Shown one piece after another: positions 44,401-55,113 of a stretch of 64,000 bases of DNA. Source of the stretch: Gigantopelta aegis (Eukaryota > Mollusca > Gastropoda > Neomphalida > Peltospiridae); the NCBI RefSeq assembly GCF_016097555.1, contig NC_054704.1, forward strand, positions 75,724,118-75,788,117, read 5' to 3'. Under the pieces are notes generated by a model. It worked only from the letters and a program-made list of their open reading frames with translations, was not told the origin of the DNA and searched no databases. The first letter of the stretch is position 1. The number at the start of each line of letters is the position of its first letter. Made by a program: the position numbers and the translations under genes.

Positions 44401-46054
44401 TGGGCCCAGCGACGGGAGTCGATCCTAGACCGAACGTGCATCAAGCGAGCACTTTATCACTGGGCTACGTCATTGAAAAGCTAAAGCTTGTGAAAAACGA
44501 AGTGAAATGGGAAAACTTAATGCTGATAGTTAAAAAAACAAAGTGAAATGGGAAAACTTAATGCTGATAGTTAAAAAAACGAAATGAAATGGGAAAACTT
44601 AATGCTGATAGTTAAAAAAACGAAATGAAATGGGAAAACTTAATGCTGATAGTTAAAAAAACGAAGTGAAATGGGAAAACTTAATGCTGATAGTTAAAAA
44701 AACGAAGTGAAATGGGAAAACTTAATGCTGATAGTTAAAAAAATGAAGTGAAATGGGAAAACTTAATGCTGATAGTTAAAAAAACGAAGTGAAATGGGAA
44801 AACGTAATGCTGATAGTTAAAAAAATGCAAAGTTGATGTCGTCACTGCCACCATCAGAAACTAATACCTACATCTCGTCAAAGTTAGACAATAATCTTTA
44901 CATCCAGATTAATAGTATACTGTAAATATTTTGCTAACATTAAATTTAAAATTCTGATTAATCTTATGTTAAAAAGTGACCTCAAACAATAAATACATAA
45001 ACTAAATGCTAAATATAGTAATTATAATTAACAATACTAGTAAAGAAGCTAATTACCAAAGCTTCTAAAATTTATCTTAAAATCTTAGAGGAAAACAAAA
45101 ACCAACCATGAAAAATATCAATGGAAGTTATATGTTTGCTAACCAATGTTGTAAATTCTATCTGTTACTTTACAAAAACAGCTGACTGGTGTGATATATG
45201 AACTTTTATGTCACACTTCAACTGGTATGTATACCAGTGATAGAAAGAAATGTTTTATTTAACGACGCACTCAACACATTTTATTTACGGTTATATAGCG
45301 TCAGACATATGGTTAAGGACCACGCAGATTTTTTAGAGGTAACCCGCTGTCGCCACTACATGGGCTACTCTTTCCAATTAGCAGCAAGGGATCTTTTATT
45401 TGCGCTTCCCACAGGCAGGATAGCACAAACCATGGCCTTTGTTGAACCAGTTATGGATCACTGGTCGGTGCAAGTGGTTTACACCTACCCATTGAGTCTT
45501 GCGGAGAACTCACTCAGGGTTTGGAGTCGGTATCTGGATTAAAAATCCCATGCCTCGACTGGGATCCAAACCCAATACCTACCAGCCTGTAGACCGATGG
45601 CCTAACCACGATGCCACCGAGGCTGGTATATACCAGTGATAGATATAAGCAGAATTTTTCACAAGTCCACCGGACAAATACTTCTAGTAATCGACTAGTC
45701 TGCCAATAATTTACTTGTCCAAATAAATGGTTTGTTTTATTCATGTACAAGGACAATATTTTTGACTACTCAAAATTAATCTTTACTAAACATTTTCACT
45801 TGTCCACTGGACAACTACCAAAGTACATTTTGCTTGTCCAAGCAGATTTTTGGACAATTGTAATATCTAATGCTATGTACTCTTCTAAACAATTATGTAC
45901 AGGGTTTAAGGTACAGATGTTATCCTCTACATGTAATAAAATATCAATGTCAAAATCACTTGTAGATTCATAATGAACTGGCACCTTTAATTTCAAAAGC
46001 CAGAAGACTATCCAATATACTTTATAAATGTTATATAACACATTAATGTGCTAG

Positions 46055-46105
<51 letters not shown>

Positions 46106-47991
46106 TTTGCTAATATTATCAGCTACACATTACAAGTTAGATCTACTGGGTACAACTAAGCACAGATAAAAATGAAAATAAGCATCTTGGGGAAAACACC
46201 AACAAATACAAAAGGTAAAATAAAGGTGTTATAAATATAAACATGAATAAATGCAATAACTAAACTATCAGTAATACCGAATGAAAAGTATGATAAATTC
46301 TGTAACTAGTAATTAATAATATGGAATCAGAGACCACTGATAACATTCAAAGTAGTATAGATTTTTTTACAATACAAAGTCTATGACTTGAATGATTCTC
46401 AGTGTTAACGTTTTGTTTCAGATGCTAAAAATTCTGAATAAATAAAACCACGATAAGACTTGTTTGTAATTTTTGGGAAAATTTATCAAAGTATAACAGT
46501 CATAAATTGTATAAAACTGTGTAGTATAGCAAAGCGATTTTATACAAAATTAAAAAACAACAACAAATAATTCTTATCATTAGAAATACACATAAATCAC
46601 TTTACAATGTCCTTTCCTTGACATTTTTAGTATGTTATGACATAAGGCCGTAATTTTCCGAGGTTATCAAAGGATAAAATTAAGTGGGTTTTTTTTTACA
46701 ATATCCAATCAGAATCGAGTAAATTGTACAACAGCAGAAAGTTTGTTATAATTCACAAATACAGGATTATTATTGTCCTCCATTTTGAGAATTAAAATCA
46801 TTTAATGGATTTAAATACTAAGGTCTCACTACACAGATCACTTCCGGGTGAGAGTTCATTCATAATGGTCCACTATAGTTCCTAATTGTGACACGTATGT
46901 TATGAATGAATGAATGAATGAATGTTTAACGACACCCAAGCACCAAAAATACATCAGCTATTGGGTGTCAAACTATGGTAATGCAAATAAATAAAGTGAT
47001 GATCAACATCAATATAAAAATTCAAGACTTAAACAAAAACAGTGTAAAGAACTGTGCAAAAACACAAATATCACAGAATTTTACGGATACTGAATTTTAC
47101 TAAAAACTTCAATTTGTGCTGTATTGGCCATTCTCAAAGAGAATGTTACACCCCTGCACCACGGTGAGGTTACAGCACACACAGGGGCGTATGTTATGGT
47201 TCACGTATTAACTTCTAGGAAATGGTGAAGAATTAAAACAATATGTATGTGTAATGGTAAGCCTTCTGGCTGTATTTTGCCCATGCTATTTTGTAATATT
47301 GTGCATTGACCTTCTGGGACATGAGTGTGTAGCGTAAGAGACAGCCGGAGTGAATCGGTTAATGAGCCACCTGTTCTGACCGGTATTACAGCCAGATGCA
47401 ATCATATAGCAAAAAACTGAGAAGGAAATGTTCACAATTTTGGAGTGAAAATAAATGCTTATATAATGTATGTTCACAATGGTGTATGTTGTTAGTGCCA
47501 AAGAGAACCCGTTCTTTTGGCAATCTTCATTTGAAGTTGGGCAATTTAACATGGGTTTCAATGGCAGATGACATCTGTGTAGTGAGAGCTAAAGTATAGG
47601 AATGGTTTTGTAAATTTTATTATCAACCCTGTAAGAAGAGCTAATACAGGGAGATAACTCGTTTGATATGAACAATGATTACTTGACATAAAACAGACAA
47701 CTTTTAGCTAAACAAATAATATATAGATAGAACAAAAATAATGACTTAAAAACATCACATGAAAATAAAACAGACATTTGCTGACTGAAAAGAATGTGTT
47801 TGAAGTGACCATGCATAATAATACTAATAACAGGTATTAGTAAAGAAAACTTAGAGGCCCGTCATAAAGTGCAGTGTATTAGACAAGTATTAGTGTGTGC
47901 CAAATATTAGAACTACTCTGGTGATGACGCCCAGTACCTCTCTTACCAATTGATTTTCTTCAGCTGTCTGTTTGCTAAAAACTCGCTCCAG
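35420..47991 (-). CDS. MICU3: Mitochondrial calcium uptake protein, MICU2/MICU3 type, C-terminal exons (5' partial)
   Basis: Six exons on the - strand join in frame: 47991-47947 (candidate), 43549-43458, 42410-42233, 37027-36919, 36766-36609 and 35494-35420, giving 218 residues and the stop. Text such as DTTLLVHFFGQKGKDVLKYE, TISEVDFARILLRYTLLD, GITFQEFKQFCQFLNSLDDF and ISIMKDRLHRG is diagnostic of MICU proteins, the EF-hand regulators of the mitochondrial calcium uniporter in the intermembrane space. The C-terminal EF-hand loop DTDGDGHLSHPE has all calcium ligands. The tail WDSFKTCVKNEMKHN matches the PTFKSCLKKE-type end I remember for MICU3. The N-terminal targeting region and first EF-hand lie beyond 64 kb or were not found. 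MICU2 or a joint MICU2/3 ancestor is possible; MICU1 is less so. The second Academ-like element sits in the intron between 37027 and 42233. Confidence 0.85.
35578..35836 (+). mobile_element. SINE of the second family
   Basis: CCCCAATGGCGCAGTGGTTA, GGTAGGTACAGGGTTCACAG, AACTAACCCACTGTCCTACA and CTTGAACCTTAATTGGATAT match the copy at 15913-16182. It lies 84 bp from the last MICU exon, inside the intron. Confidence 0.85.
35837..36608 (-). other. MICU intron, nothing further recognised
   Basis: AT-rich, with a C-run/A-run at about 36001-36020. No exon-like segment. Confidence 0.4.
36609..36766 (-). CDS. MICU3: MICU exon with C-terminal EF-hand
   Basis: Acceptor ACTTTACAG, donor CACGG|GTGAGA. 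Encodes EEFQRAVKMCTGYTLGRHVV, the loop DTDGDGHLSHPEF and IMKDRLHRGSR. Confidence 0.9.
36919..37027 (-). CDS. MICU3: MICU exon (GITFQEF...)
   Basis: Acceptor TATTTTCAG, donor CAAG|GTACAA, phase 1 out. Encodes GITFQEFKQFCQFLNSLDDF and AIAMKMYTFAQQPISQ. Confidence 0.9.
37143..37480 (+). repeat. Left inverted repeat of the second Academ-like element
   Basis: Inverse match to about 40590-40890, including CAAGATGGCGTCCAAGAT and GGCGGCCGCCGTA. Confidence 0.8.
37641..40560 (-). pseudogene. Degraded Academ-like transposase with XPG-like nuclease domain
   Basis: - strand, several frames. In order: SSYDEVMRFKSSTARQAVKH and NATNGLVQTVIDNYDANIV (about 40540-40390), ACEYGGYLTKVARDQ (about 40110), QIYTVLIDNIWATPEVFSNI with GGLHTIMSFSGSVGKLMMDS (about 39800-39660), LSGKKFPQNVRAFRMLTEEL, YARYGLFYLRSMESLP, LIVLDGYAILWTIKWP and CDVHLIFDRYLDNSTK (38560-38380), then the nuclease-like GCDTVSSIYGVGKVKAVKV (about 38200-38150), and a C-terminus with about ten cysteines in 30 residues (CCTCSTNEPCSCRKCSC and following; 37730-37660), stop at 37641. 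The GxGK segment resembles the DNA-binding helix-turn-helix of FEN1/XPG enzymes. Middle blocks correspond to those in the copy at 7223-9889. Confidence 0.65.
40590..40890 (-). repeat. Right inverted repeat of the second Academ-like element
   Basis: Inverse match to 37143-37480, ending CTGGACTA. Confidence 0.8.
41036..41270 (-). repeat. Dispersed repeat, GGGTTTTACGTGCACATTCA family (longer copy)
   Basis: On the - strand CATAGGGTTTTACGTGCACA, CAGAACAAGCTGTTGTAGCG and CGCCTGTCGTGGGCACAAGA, continuing through a GC-rich GGAGGGGAGAGGAGGGACCG part not seen in the other two copies. Confidence 0.6.
41262..42231. repeat. Minisatellite, about 26-bp ACCAATGACAATGAAGAACA unit, abutting a MICU splice donor
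   Basis: Nearly 1 kb of variable tandem copies of ACCAATGACAATGAAGAACA plus CACACT, with a CAATAGAAAAGAAGAACAGA variant near 42000-42090. It ends at the donor of the MICU exon 42233-42410. Confidence 0.9.
42233..42410 (-). CDS. MICU3: MICU exon (FMSNLQSEV...PEEK)
   Basis: Acceptor TTTCAAAAG, donor AAAAG|GTAATG. Encodes FMSNLQSEVIELEFLEFSRG, then TISEVDFARILLRY and RDRMPEEK. The intron after its donor begins at once with a 26-bp minisatellite. Confidence 0.9.
42411..43457 (-). other. MICU intron with short microsatellites
   Basis: Contains four imperfect GTTGTACAATTGATA-type repeats (42550-42650), a (TA)n run (42826-42848) and a (CA)n / CGCACATA tract (43268-43328). No exon seen. Confidence 0.5.
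43458..43549 (-). CDS. MICU3: MICU exon (DTTLLVHFFGQKGK)
   Basis: Acceptor GTATTTTAG, donor ACAG|GTAAAT, phase 2 out. Encodes EAAPHIQDTTLLVHFFGQKG and KYEDFYR. Confidence 0.9.
43550..44261 (-). other. MICU intron with a dispersed repeat copy
   Basis: Holds the second copy of the 11606-11692 repeat at 43905-43990 (GTTTAAACAATATTTATTTC, AATGTTGGTTGGGATTTGGC). The copy here has no SINE attached. Confidence 0.55.
44262..44472 (-). mobile_element. tRNA-derived SINE (head 1, tail 2) with an internal deletion
   Basis: + strand tail GTTTGTTTTGTTTAACGACA and TTGGATGTCAAACATTTG run straight into CACATACCATGGCCTTTGAT; the GGGATCTTTTATATGCACC part is missing. Head ends ACTGGGCTACGTC. Confidence 0.8.
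44496..44826. repeat. Minisatellite, 41-bp unit, eight copies
   Basis: GAAATGGGAAAACTTAATGC, then TGATAGTTAAAAAAACGAAG and T, repeated with very few changes. It starts at the end of the SINE at 44262-44472. Confidence 0.95.
45243..45630 (-). mobile_element. tRNA-derived SINE (head 2, tail 1)
   Basis: + strand tail AAATGTTTTATTTAACGACG and GGTTATATAGCGTCAGACAT, body AGCAAGGGATCTTTTATTTG, head CCTCGACTGGGATCCAAACC and CAGCCTGTAGACCGATGGCC. It combines the head of 31947-32316 with the other tail. Confidence 0.85.
45631..46902 (-). other. MICU intron, AT-rich, with a (TA)n tract
   Basis: (TA)n at 46060-46101. TTGTCCACTGGACAA-like inverted words occur near 45660-45830 but no element boundary is clear. 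Confidence 0.45.
46903..47220. repeat. Dispersed repeat (TTTAACGACACCCAAGCACC)
   Basis: GAATGTTTAACGACACCCAA, AAAAATACATCAGCTATTGG and GTGTCAAACTATGG resemble 16783-16830 (AAAATACACATCAGCTATTT). The later TTACACCCCTGCACCACGGT is like 23712-23730. Probably another SINE-like family; boundaries uncertain. Confidence 0.45.
47221..47946 (-). other. MICU intron, nothing recognised
   Basis: No bounded repeat or exon-like stretch was found between the dispersed repeat and the candidate microexon. Confidence 0.35.
47947..47991 (-). CDS. MICU3: Candidate 45-bp MICU microexon
   Basis: Acceptor CATCAACTTGCAG and donor TTG|GTAAGA enclose 15 codons, LERVFSKQTAEENQL, phase 0 at both ends. Position and text fit the segment before the DTTLLVHFFG strand. 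Being in-frame and short it may be alternatively used. No transcript evidence. Confidence 0.55.
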
Positions 47992-48556
47992 CTGCAAGTT
48001 GATGGTAAATTGGTTAGGAAGAAAAACACAAACACGTTAGAAAATATCCACTTTTTAACATTTCCATGCAAAAAAACAAAAGCCTTTAAAAAAAGTTTTA
48101 AAATCATTTTATGCATGTCTTTGTTTTATGTTTCATGGACTTGATTACGGTAATTAAAAAAATTAATAATTCTAACATATTATTCAATGTTTCCCTTTTT
48201 TCCTGAATCCATATTGGTGCTTGATTTGATGGGAAATACATTACTGATATATTTTCTATTGCACCATCTCTTGGTAAACTATACATCACATTACATATGA
48301 TGGCGCTAGATTCCAATTTGCAATTCCGAAATCATCAGACATTGTAAGGGCCCTGTAATGCCTCAAAATATTATATGTCTCCCAAGTAATGCTATTGCAT
48401 ATCACACTATCGGCTTAAGTTGAGATGATGACCATCAAGTGGAAAATAGCAATTAACAAGAGTACCGTACCGGTGAGGTACATGATACACCCGTCAAGAG
48501 TTTGATGGAAAACCATATGATGTTCAGAATATAGACAAATTATTTGATTTATTTGT

Positions 48557-48803
48557 ATCACAGTGATCTAGTAATTCTACGTGACACACCACCATCCCAA
48601 GTTGTTCCTACATGTAAGGTTTGATGGTCCTGTAAGCATCTGTATGCAAGATATGGTCTGGATAAAGATTTACTGTTATGTGCAGTAGACCATGAAAAGT
48701 AGGTCACAGTGACCTAGTAAGAGTACGCAACACACCGCCATCCCAAGTTGTTCCTATGTGTGATGTTTGATGGTCCTGTATGCATCTGTATGGAAGATAT
48801 GGT
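48557..48803. repeat. Two tandem copies of a dispersed repeat, one with a perfect palindromic ERE-like site
   Basis: About 100-bp copies at 48557-48657 and 48701-48803 share CACCATCCCAAGTTGTTCCT, GTTTGATGGTCCTGT and GCATCTGTATG, spaced 145 bp apart. The second begins AGGTCACAGTGACCT (48701-48715). Confidence 0.75.
48701..48715. promoter_or_regulatory. Perfect inverted AGGTCA-n3-TGACCT site
   Basis: AGGTCA CAG TGACCT is the consensus nuclear-receptor (estrogen-receptor type) palindrome with 3-bp spacer. Presence is certain; use as an enhancer is not shown. Confidence 0.4.
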
Positions 48804-49879
48804 CATAATCCAATGCTTCAAGAAACAGATGTAGAAAATACAAGTCAGCAGTATTAAGCAGTCTTTCTTCTCCGATTGCTTTAACAGGCCAGAAAGAATA
48901 ATTGGCAAAGATATTATAAAACAGAAAAAAGATTTTGTTTTTAATTGTAAAACTGTAGCAAAGCATCAGTAAAAGGTCATGGGAGTTTTTTTTATGCAAG
49001 TTTTATTTTTACCCGTTTAATTATCACAGTAAAAATAAGCTTTCCTGAAACAAACAAGTGCTAATTGTGTTATCACAATTTACAACACATGTGTTGATCT
49101 TTGACTTACTAACCAGTTTATTATGTGACTACAGGTTGACATATTTTATTCAGCATTTCATCACAAAAAAAAAGTCAGTTATTATCCATTGACAACATGT
49201 CTCGAATGGAATAACCAATATATTACATTCACATTCAAATATCAATTTACTTAAAAATACCCCCTACAAAGTTTATATAATTTACATTCCTACTGACCTG
49301 GCATTTTAAATTTATTTTACTCAATTTTCATTTGATACTTTGATTACGACAGATGTAAAGTCATATTACCAGAACAGTTATGTTCTAATTGTATTAATAT
49401 AACTTGCAACAGATCTTCATATGATCCTATTCATTATAAACCAACAAAATGTTTAATGTTCTCTAAATGTAAATTTTTCAAGATCATTGCAACTTTATCA
49501 TACATGTAATAACTACAAGAAATAAATAATTTTTTAATTTATTCAAGGCATCAAATTTTGTGGTAAATAAAAACGCTATCCATAATGTTTTACTATTCCA
49601 CATAATAATAACAAGTACAGGAAATTTATGTAAATCAATTTCAAATTTATTTCATATTTAAAATATCTGATATAGTGACATATTTAACAAATACATTGTA
49701 CTGTTTATGCTATCTACAAGACACTAAGCTGAGAGGCTGCTAGTGAGGGCAATAAAGGTACTCAAAGGCAATGAGGATGGATGTGGGTTTTCGGTAGGTC
49801 AGATAAAACATTACTGAGACAAATTGGTTTCACACATTCATGCAATATTTAGTATCTAGCCTCCTATAGGTTTTATAAG
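48804..49879 (-). other. AT-rich sequence, nothing recognised
   Basis: Very AT-rich; no exon of the MICU family, no bounded repeat. Confidence 0.4.
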
Positions 49880-52800
49880 ACATTTGCAAATTATAGTCTC
49901 CTGTACAATATTCATGACATTCTGTATCTAGTCTCCTATAGGTTTTACATACAACATTCTGTATCTAGTCACTTATTGGTTTTACATACAACATTTGTAT
50001 CTAGTCTCCTATAGGTTTACATAGATTATACATAAAACATTCTGTATCTAGTCTCCTATAGGTTATACATTAAACATTCTGTATCTAGTCTCCTATAGGT
50101 TATACATTAAACATTCTGTATTTAGTCTCCAATAGGTTATACATTAAACATTCTTTATCTAGTCTCCTATAGGTTATCCATTAAACATTCTGTATATAAT
50201 CTCCTATAGGTTATACATTAAACATTCTGTATTAAGTCTCCCATAGGTTAACATTATACACAAGACGTTCTGTATCTAGTCTCCTATAGGTTATACATTA
50301 AACATTCTGTATCTAGTCTCCTATAGGTTAACATTATACACAAGACGTCCTGTATCTAGTCTCCTATAGGTTATACATTAAACATTTTTTATCTAGTCTC
50401 TTATAGGTTATACATTGAACATTCTGTATTTAGTCTCCTATAGGTTATACATTAAACATTCTGTATCTAGTCTCCAATAGGTTATACATTAAACATTCTT
50501 TATCTAGTCTCCAATAGGTTATACATTAAACATTCTTTATTTAGTCTCCAATAGGTTATACATTAAACATTCTGTATCTAGTCTCCTATAGGTTAACATT
50601 ATACACAAGACGTTCTGTATCTAGTCTCCTATAGGTTATACATTAAACATTCTGTATCTAGTCTCCTATAGGTTAACATTATACACAAGACGTCCTGTAT
50701 CTAGTCTCCTATAGGTTATACATTGAACATTCTGTATCTAGTCTCCTATAGGTTATACATTAAACATTATGTATCTAGTCTCCTATAGGTTATACATTAA
50801 ACATTCTGTATTTAGTCTCCAATAGGTTATACATTAAACATTCTTTATCTAGTCTCCTATAGGTTATCCATTAAACATTCTGTATATAATCTCCTATAGG
50901 TTATACATTAAACATTCTGTATCTAGTCTCCTATAGGTTAACATTATACACAAGACGTTCTGTATCTAGTCTCCTATAGGTTATACATTAAACATTCTGT
51001 ATCTAGTCTCCTATAGGTTAACATTATACACAAGACGTCCTGTATCTAGTCTCCTATAGGTTATACATTAAACATTCTTTATCTAGTCTCTTATAGGTTA
51101 TACATTGAACATTCTGTATTTAGTCTCCTATAGGTTATACATTAAACATTCTGTATCTAGTCTCCAATAGGTTATACATTAAACATTCTTTATCTAGTCT
51201 CCAATAGGTTATACATTAAACATTCTTTATTTAGTCTCCAATAGGTTATACATTAAACATTCTGTATCTAGTCTCCAATAGGTTATACATTAAACATTCT
51301 GTATCTAGTCTCCTATAGGTTATACATTAAACATTCTTTATCTAGTCTCCTATAGGTTATACATTAAACATTCTTTATCTAGTCTCTTATAGGTTATCCA
51401 TTAAACATTCTGTATATAATCTCCTATAGGTTATACATTAAACATTCTGTATCTAGTCTCCTATAGGTTATACATTAAACATTCTTTATCTAGTCTCCTA
51501 TAGGTTATACATTAAACATTCTTTATCTAGTCTCTTATAGGTTATACATTGAACATTCTGTATTTAGTCTCCTATAGGTTATACATTAAACATTCTTTAT
51601 CTAGTCTCCTATAGGTTATACATTAAACATTCTTTATCTAGTCTCCTATAGGTTATACATTAAACATTCTGTATCTAGTCTCCTATAGGTTAACATTATA
51701 CACAAGACGTCCTGTATCTAGTCTCCTATAGGTTATACATTAAACATTCTGTATCTAGTCTCCTATAGGTTAACATTATACACAAGACGTTCTGTATCTA
51801 GTCTCCTATAGGTTATACATTAAACATTCTGTATCTAGTCTCCTATAGGTTAACATTATACACAAGACGTTCTGTATCTAGTCTCCTATAGGTTATACAT
51901 TAAACATTCTGTATCTAGTCTCTTATAGGTTAACATTATACACAAGACGTCCTGTATCTAGTCTCCTATAGGTTATACATTGAACATTCTGTATCTAGTC
52001 TCCTATAGGTTATACATTAAACATTATGTATCTAGTCTCCTATAGGTTATACATTAAACATTCTGTATTTAGTCTCCAATAGGTTATACATTAAACATTC
52101 TTTATCTAGTCTCCTATAGGTTATCCATTAAACATTCTGTATATAATCTCCTATAGGTTATACATTAAACATTCTGTATCTAGTCTCCTATAGGTTAACA
52201 TTATACACAAGACGTTCTGTATCTAGTCTCCTATAGGTTATACATTAAACATTCTGTATCTAGTCTCCTATAGGTTAACATTATACACAAGACGTCCTGT
52301 ATCTAGTCTCCTATAGGTTATACATTAAACATTCTTTATCTAGTCTCTTATAGGTTATACATTGAACATTCTGTATTTAGTCTCCTATAGGTTATACATT
52401 AAACATTCTGTATCTAGTCTCCAATAGGTTATACATTAAACATTCTTTATCTAGTCTCCAATAGGTTATACATTAAACATTCTTTATTTAGTCTCCAATA
52501 GGTTATACATTAAACATTCTGTATCTAGTCTCCAATAGGTTATACATTAAACATTCTGTATCTAGTCTCCTATAGGTTATACATTAAACATTCTTTATCT
52601 AGTCTCCTATAGGTTATACATTAAACATTCTTTATCTAGTCTCTTATAGGTTATCCATTAAACATTCTGTATATAATCTCCTATAGGTTATACATTAAAC
52701 ATTCTGTATCTAGTCTCCTATAGATTATACATTAAAGATTCTTTATCTAGTCTCCTATAGGTTATACATTAAAGATTCTTTATCTAGTCTCTTATAGGTT

Positions 52801-53131
52801 ATACATTGAACATTCTGTATTTAGTCTCCTATAGGTTATACATTAAACATTCTTTATCTAGTCTCCTATAGGTTATACATTAAACATTCTTTATCTAGTC
52901 TCCTATAGGTTATACATTAAACATTCTGTATCTAGTCTCCTATAGGTTAACATTATACACAAGACGTCCTGTATCTAGTCTCCTATAGGTTATACATTAA
53001 ACATTCTGTATCTAGTCTCCTATAGGTTAACATTATACACAAGACGTTCTGTATCTAGTCTCCTATAGGTTATACATTAAACATTCTGTATCTAGTCTCC
53101 TATAGGTTATACATTAAACATTCTGTATATA
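49880..53131. repeat. Minisatellite, 37-bp unit with 43-bp variant and 1,257-bp higher-order repeat
   Basis: Basic unit CTGTATCTAGTCTCCTATAG plus GTTATACATTAAACATT; a 43-bp variant ends GTTAACATTATACACAAGAC plus GTT. From about 50550 to 53106 the arrangement of variants repeats with a period of 1,257 bp (for example ACATTATGTATCTAG at 50764 and 52021; TGTATATAAT at 50881 and 52138, and at 51411 and 52668). Confidence 0.95.
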
Positions 53132-54095
53132 CCGTATATCTTCGCCTATAAGTCAAATTTTTTTCAACCAAAAATTATTTTATAACTTGGGGGGTCGACT
53201 TATAAGAGGGTAAAAGAATTTCACCCAAAAATATTACCGTTTTGGGGATTATTTTACAAGTTATATTGTTGAAGTATGTCCTGTATTTATACTCAAATAT
53301 GTTAATTTGACACATTAATTTTTTTATAACCTTTTTTGGGGGGCATTGTAACGGTTTTAGTTATTTGAAAAGGCATGCGATCTCACTCATATGCCAAGAC
53401 AACAGTCCACTTAGTTAAAATAACAGTCATCACTAATAGCAAAAATGTAAACAATACTAACTACCTGTTGGCTGAGTTTATTTTGAAATGTCACTGGCAT
53501 TAATGGTTGTTCAAACAATGTTTTGTTGGTGATTAACTTCATGAATATTACTGAGCTTTCCCTTAAAATAGACTGATCTCTGCAGTTCACTAGAGCAGTA
53601 GGGACACATATCATTTGGTACAAAAACCAGTGTACTTTCCAAAGTTATCCTCTTTACATGTATTAATATGGCGGAAGAACATGTGATTAACTGATGATAC
53701 ATGTACTTTCAGTTTTATCGTAGAGATCTGTTGTCAGTGTTTATAAATAAAGTTGTTGCCTTTACACAAAACCATGCTGTACAGTGCCATACGGTAACAG
53801 TCAAACAGCTTTCACTCTCTACTAAGAGAATATTTCGTTTTGATGCTATGTAGTTTGATTGGAATATTATTGCGATGTACAAAACGTGAAAAACGAAGTT
53901 TGTAAAATAATTTTCTTTTGTTCAGATATTGTACATTATTGTTCTCATGTGCTAAAAATAAGAAATATTTCAATATTTATAAGTTGTTTTTCATGGGTCG
54001 ACTTATAAACGGGTCAATAAAAAAATACGTTTTCAGGGCTTGAAATTAGGGACTCGACTTATAGCCGAGATCGACTTACAGGCGAAGATATACGG
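53132..54095. mobile_element. 964-bp inverted-repeat element inside the 37-bp minisatellite
   Basis: Starts CCGTATATCTTCGCCTATAA and ends TACAGGCGAAGATATACGG, with TA on both sides (53130-53131, 54096-54097). GGGTCGACTTATAA recurs in inverse inside the two ends. No long ORF, so non-autonomous. The minisatellite continues on both sides, giving the insertion order. Confidence 0.85.
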
Positions 54096-54460
54096 TAGTC
54101 TCCTATAGGTTATACATTAAACATTCTGTATCTAGTCTCCTATAAGTTATACATTAAACATTCTGTATCTAGTCTCCTACTTAAACAGTCTGTATTTAGT
54201 CTCTTAAACATTATACATTTGAGACATTATTTAGTCTTCTATGGGTTACACATAAAACATTCTGTATCTAGTCTCCTATAGGTTAACATTATACATAAAA
54301 CATTCTGGATCTTGTTTCCTATAAGTTATGTCAAGACATCTTCTTTATAGTCTCCTATAGGTTATACACAAAACATTCTGAATCAAGTCTCCTACAGGTT
54401 ATGTCAAGACAACCTGTATCTAGTCTCGTATAGGTTGTCAAGCCATTGAAGTTAGCATCC
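54096..54460. repeat. Right remnant of the 37-bp minisatellite
   Basis: TAGTCTCCTATAGGTTATAC copies resume directly after the inserted element and become more diverged toward 54460. Confidence 0.85.
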
Positions 54461-55113
54461 TATAGGTTGGTTACACCAAGACTATCTGTATACTAAGAGC
54501 AATGGACACATGACAAATTATATGCTAATTACAGATCATAATCCAAGGGAAATATAACAGCTGATGTTTTTATCTTAATATAGGCCTAACAACATTAATA
54601 TTGTTCAACATATTAGAATTTAAAAAGAAAAGAAAAAACAACACTATTCGTTTAAAACACCCCAATATCTGGGGGTGTTTTCAATATTAATATACCTGTA
54701 ACTTAATTTAAATTTTAAAAATATACACAAAAAATAATAAATAAATAAAATTATAATAATAAAAAAATAATAATAAAAAAAAAAATTAATAAAAAAAAAA
54801 AAAACCATAATAAAGAAGCAAGAAGTATTCATATAACAGACTACCACAAAACATACAATCTTATTATGGTTGTGAACATGGAAGGAAACTTTCTGTAATC
54901 TGGACATTGAACTGGCACTGAAAGAAAAGTATCTGAACTACTGGTGTGTTGATGTCTCCCTGGGTTAGGCAATAAGTGAATTAGCACAAGCTGCAGAAAA
55001 CCACACCCAGAACCAGTGTTTCAAAGTGGTTAAAACATGCAGAGATACATGCGCATGCATTCAGGCCACGCATCGGATACTAGCAATAGCTCTTTTCATT
55101 TCGCTTTAATATA
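54461..55113. other. AT-rich sequence, nothing recognised
   Basis: Includes an A/T simple-sequence block (54710-54805). No coding support. Confidence 0.4.

Noticed and set aside
49880-54460. Regular short repeats that could be read as a CRISPR array
   Set aside because: No unique spacers, units abut and vary like a minisatellite, and the genome is clearly eukaryotic.
54644-54907. 87-residue - strand frame rich in Phe and Tyr
   Set aside because: Encoded by an AT simple-sequence block.
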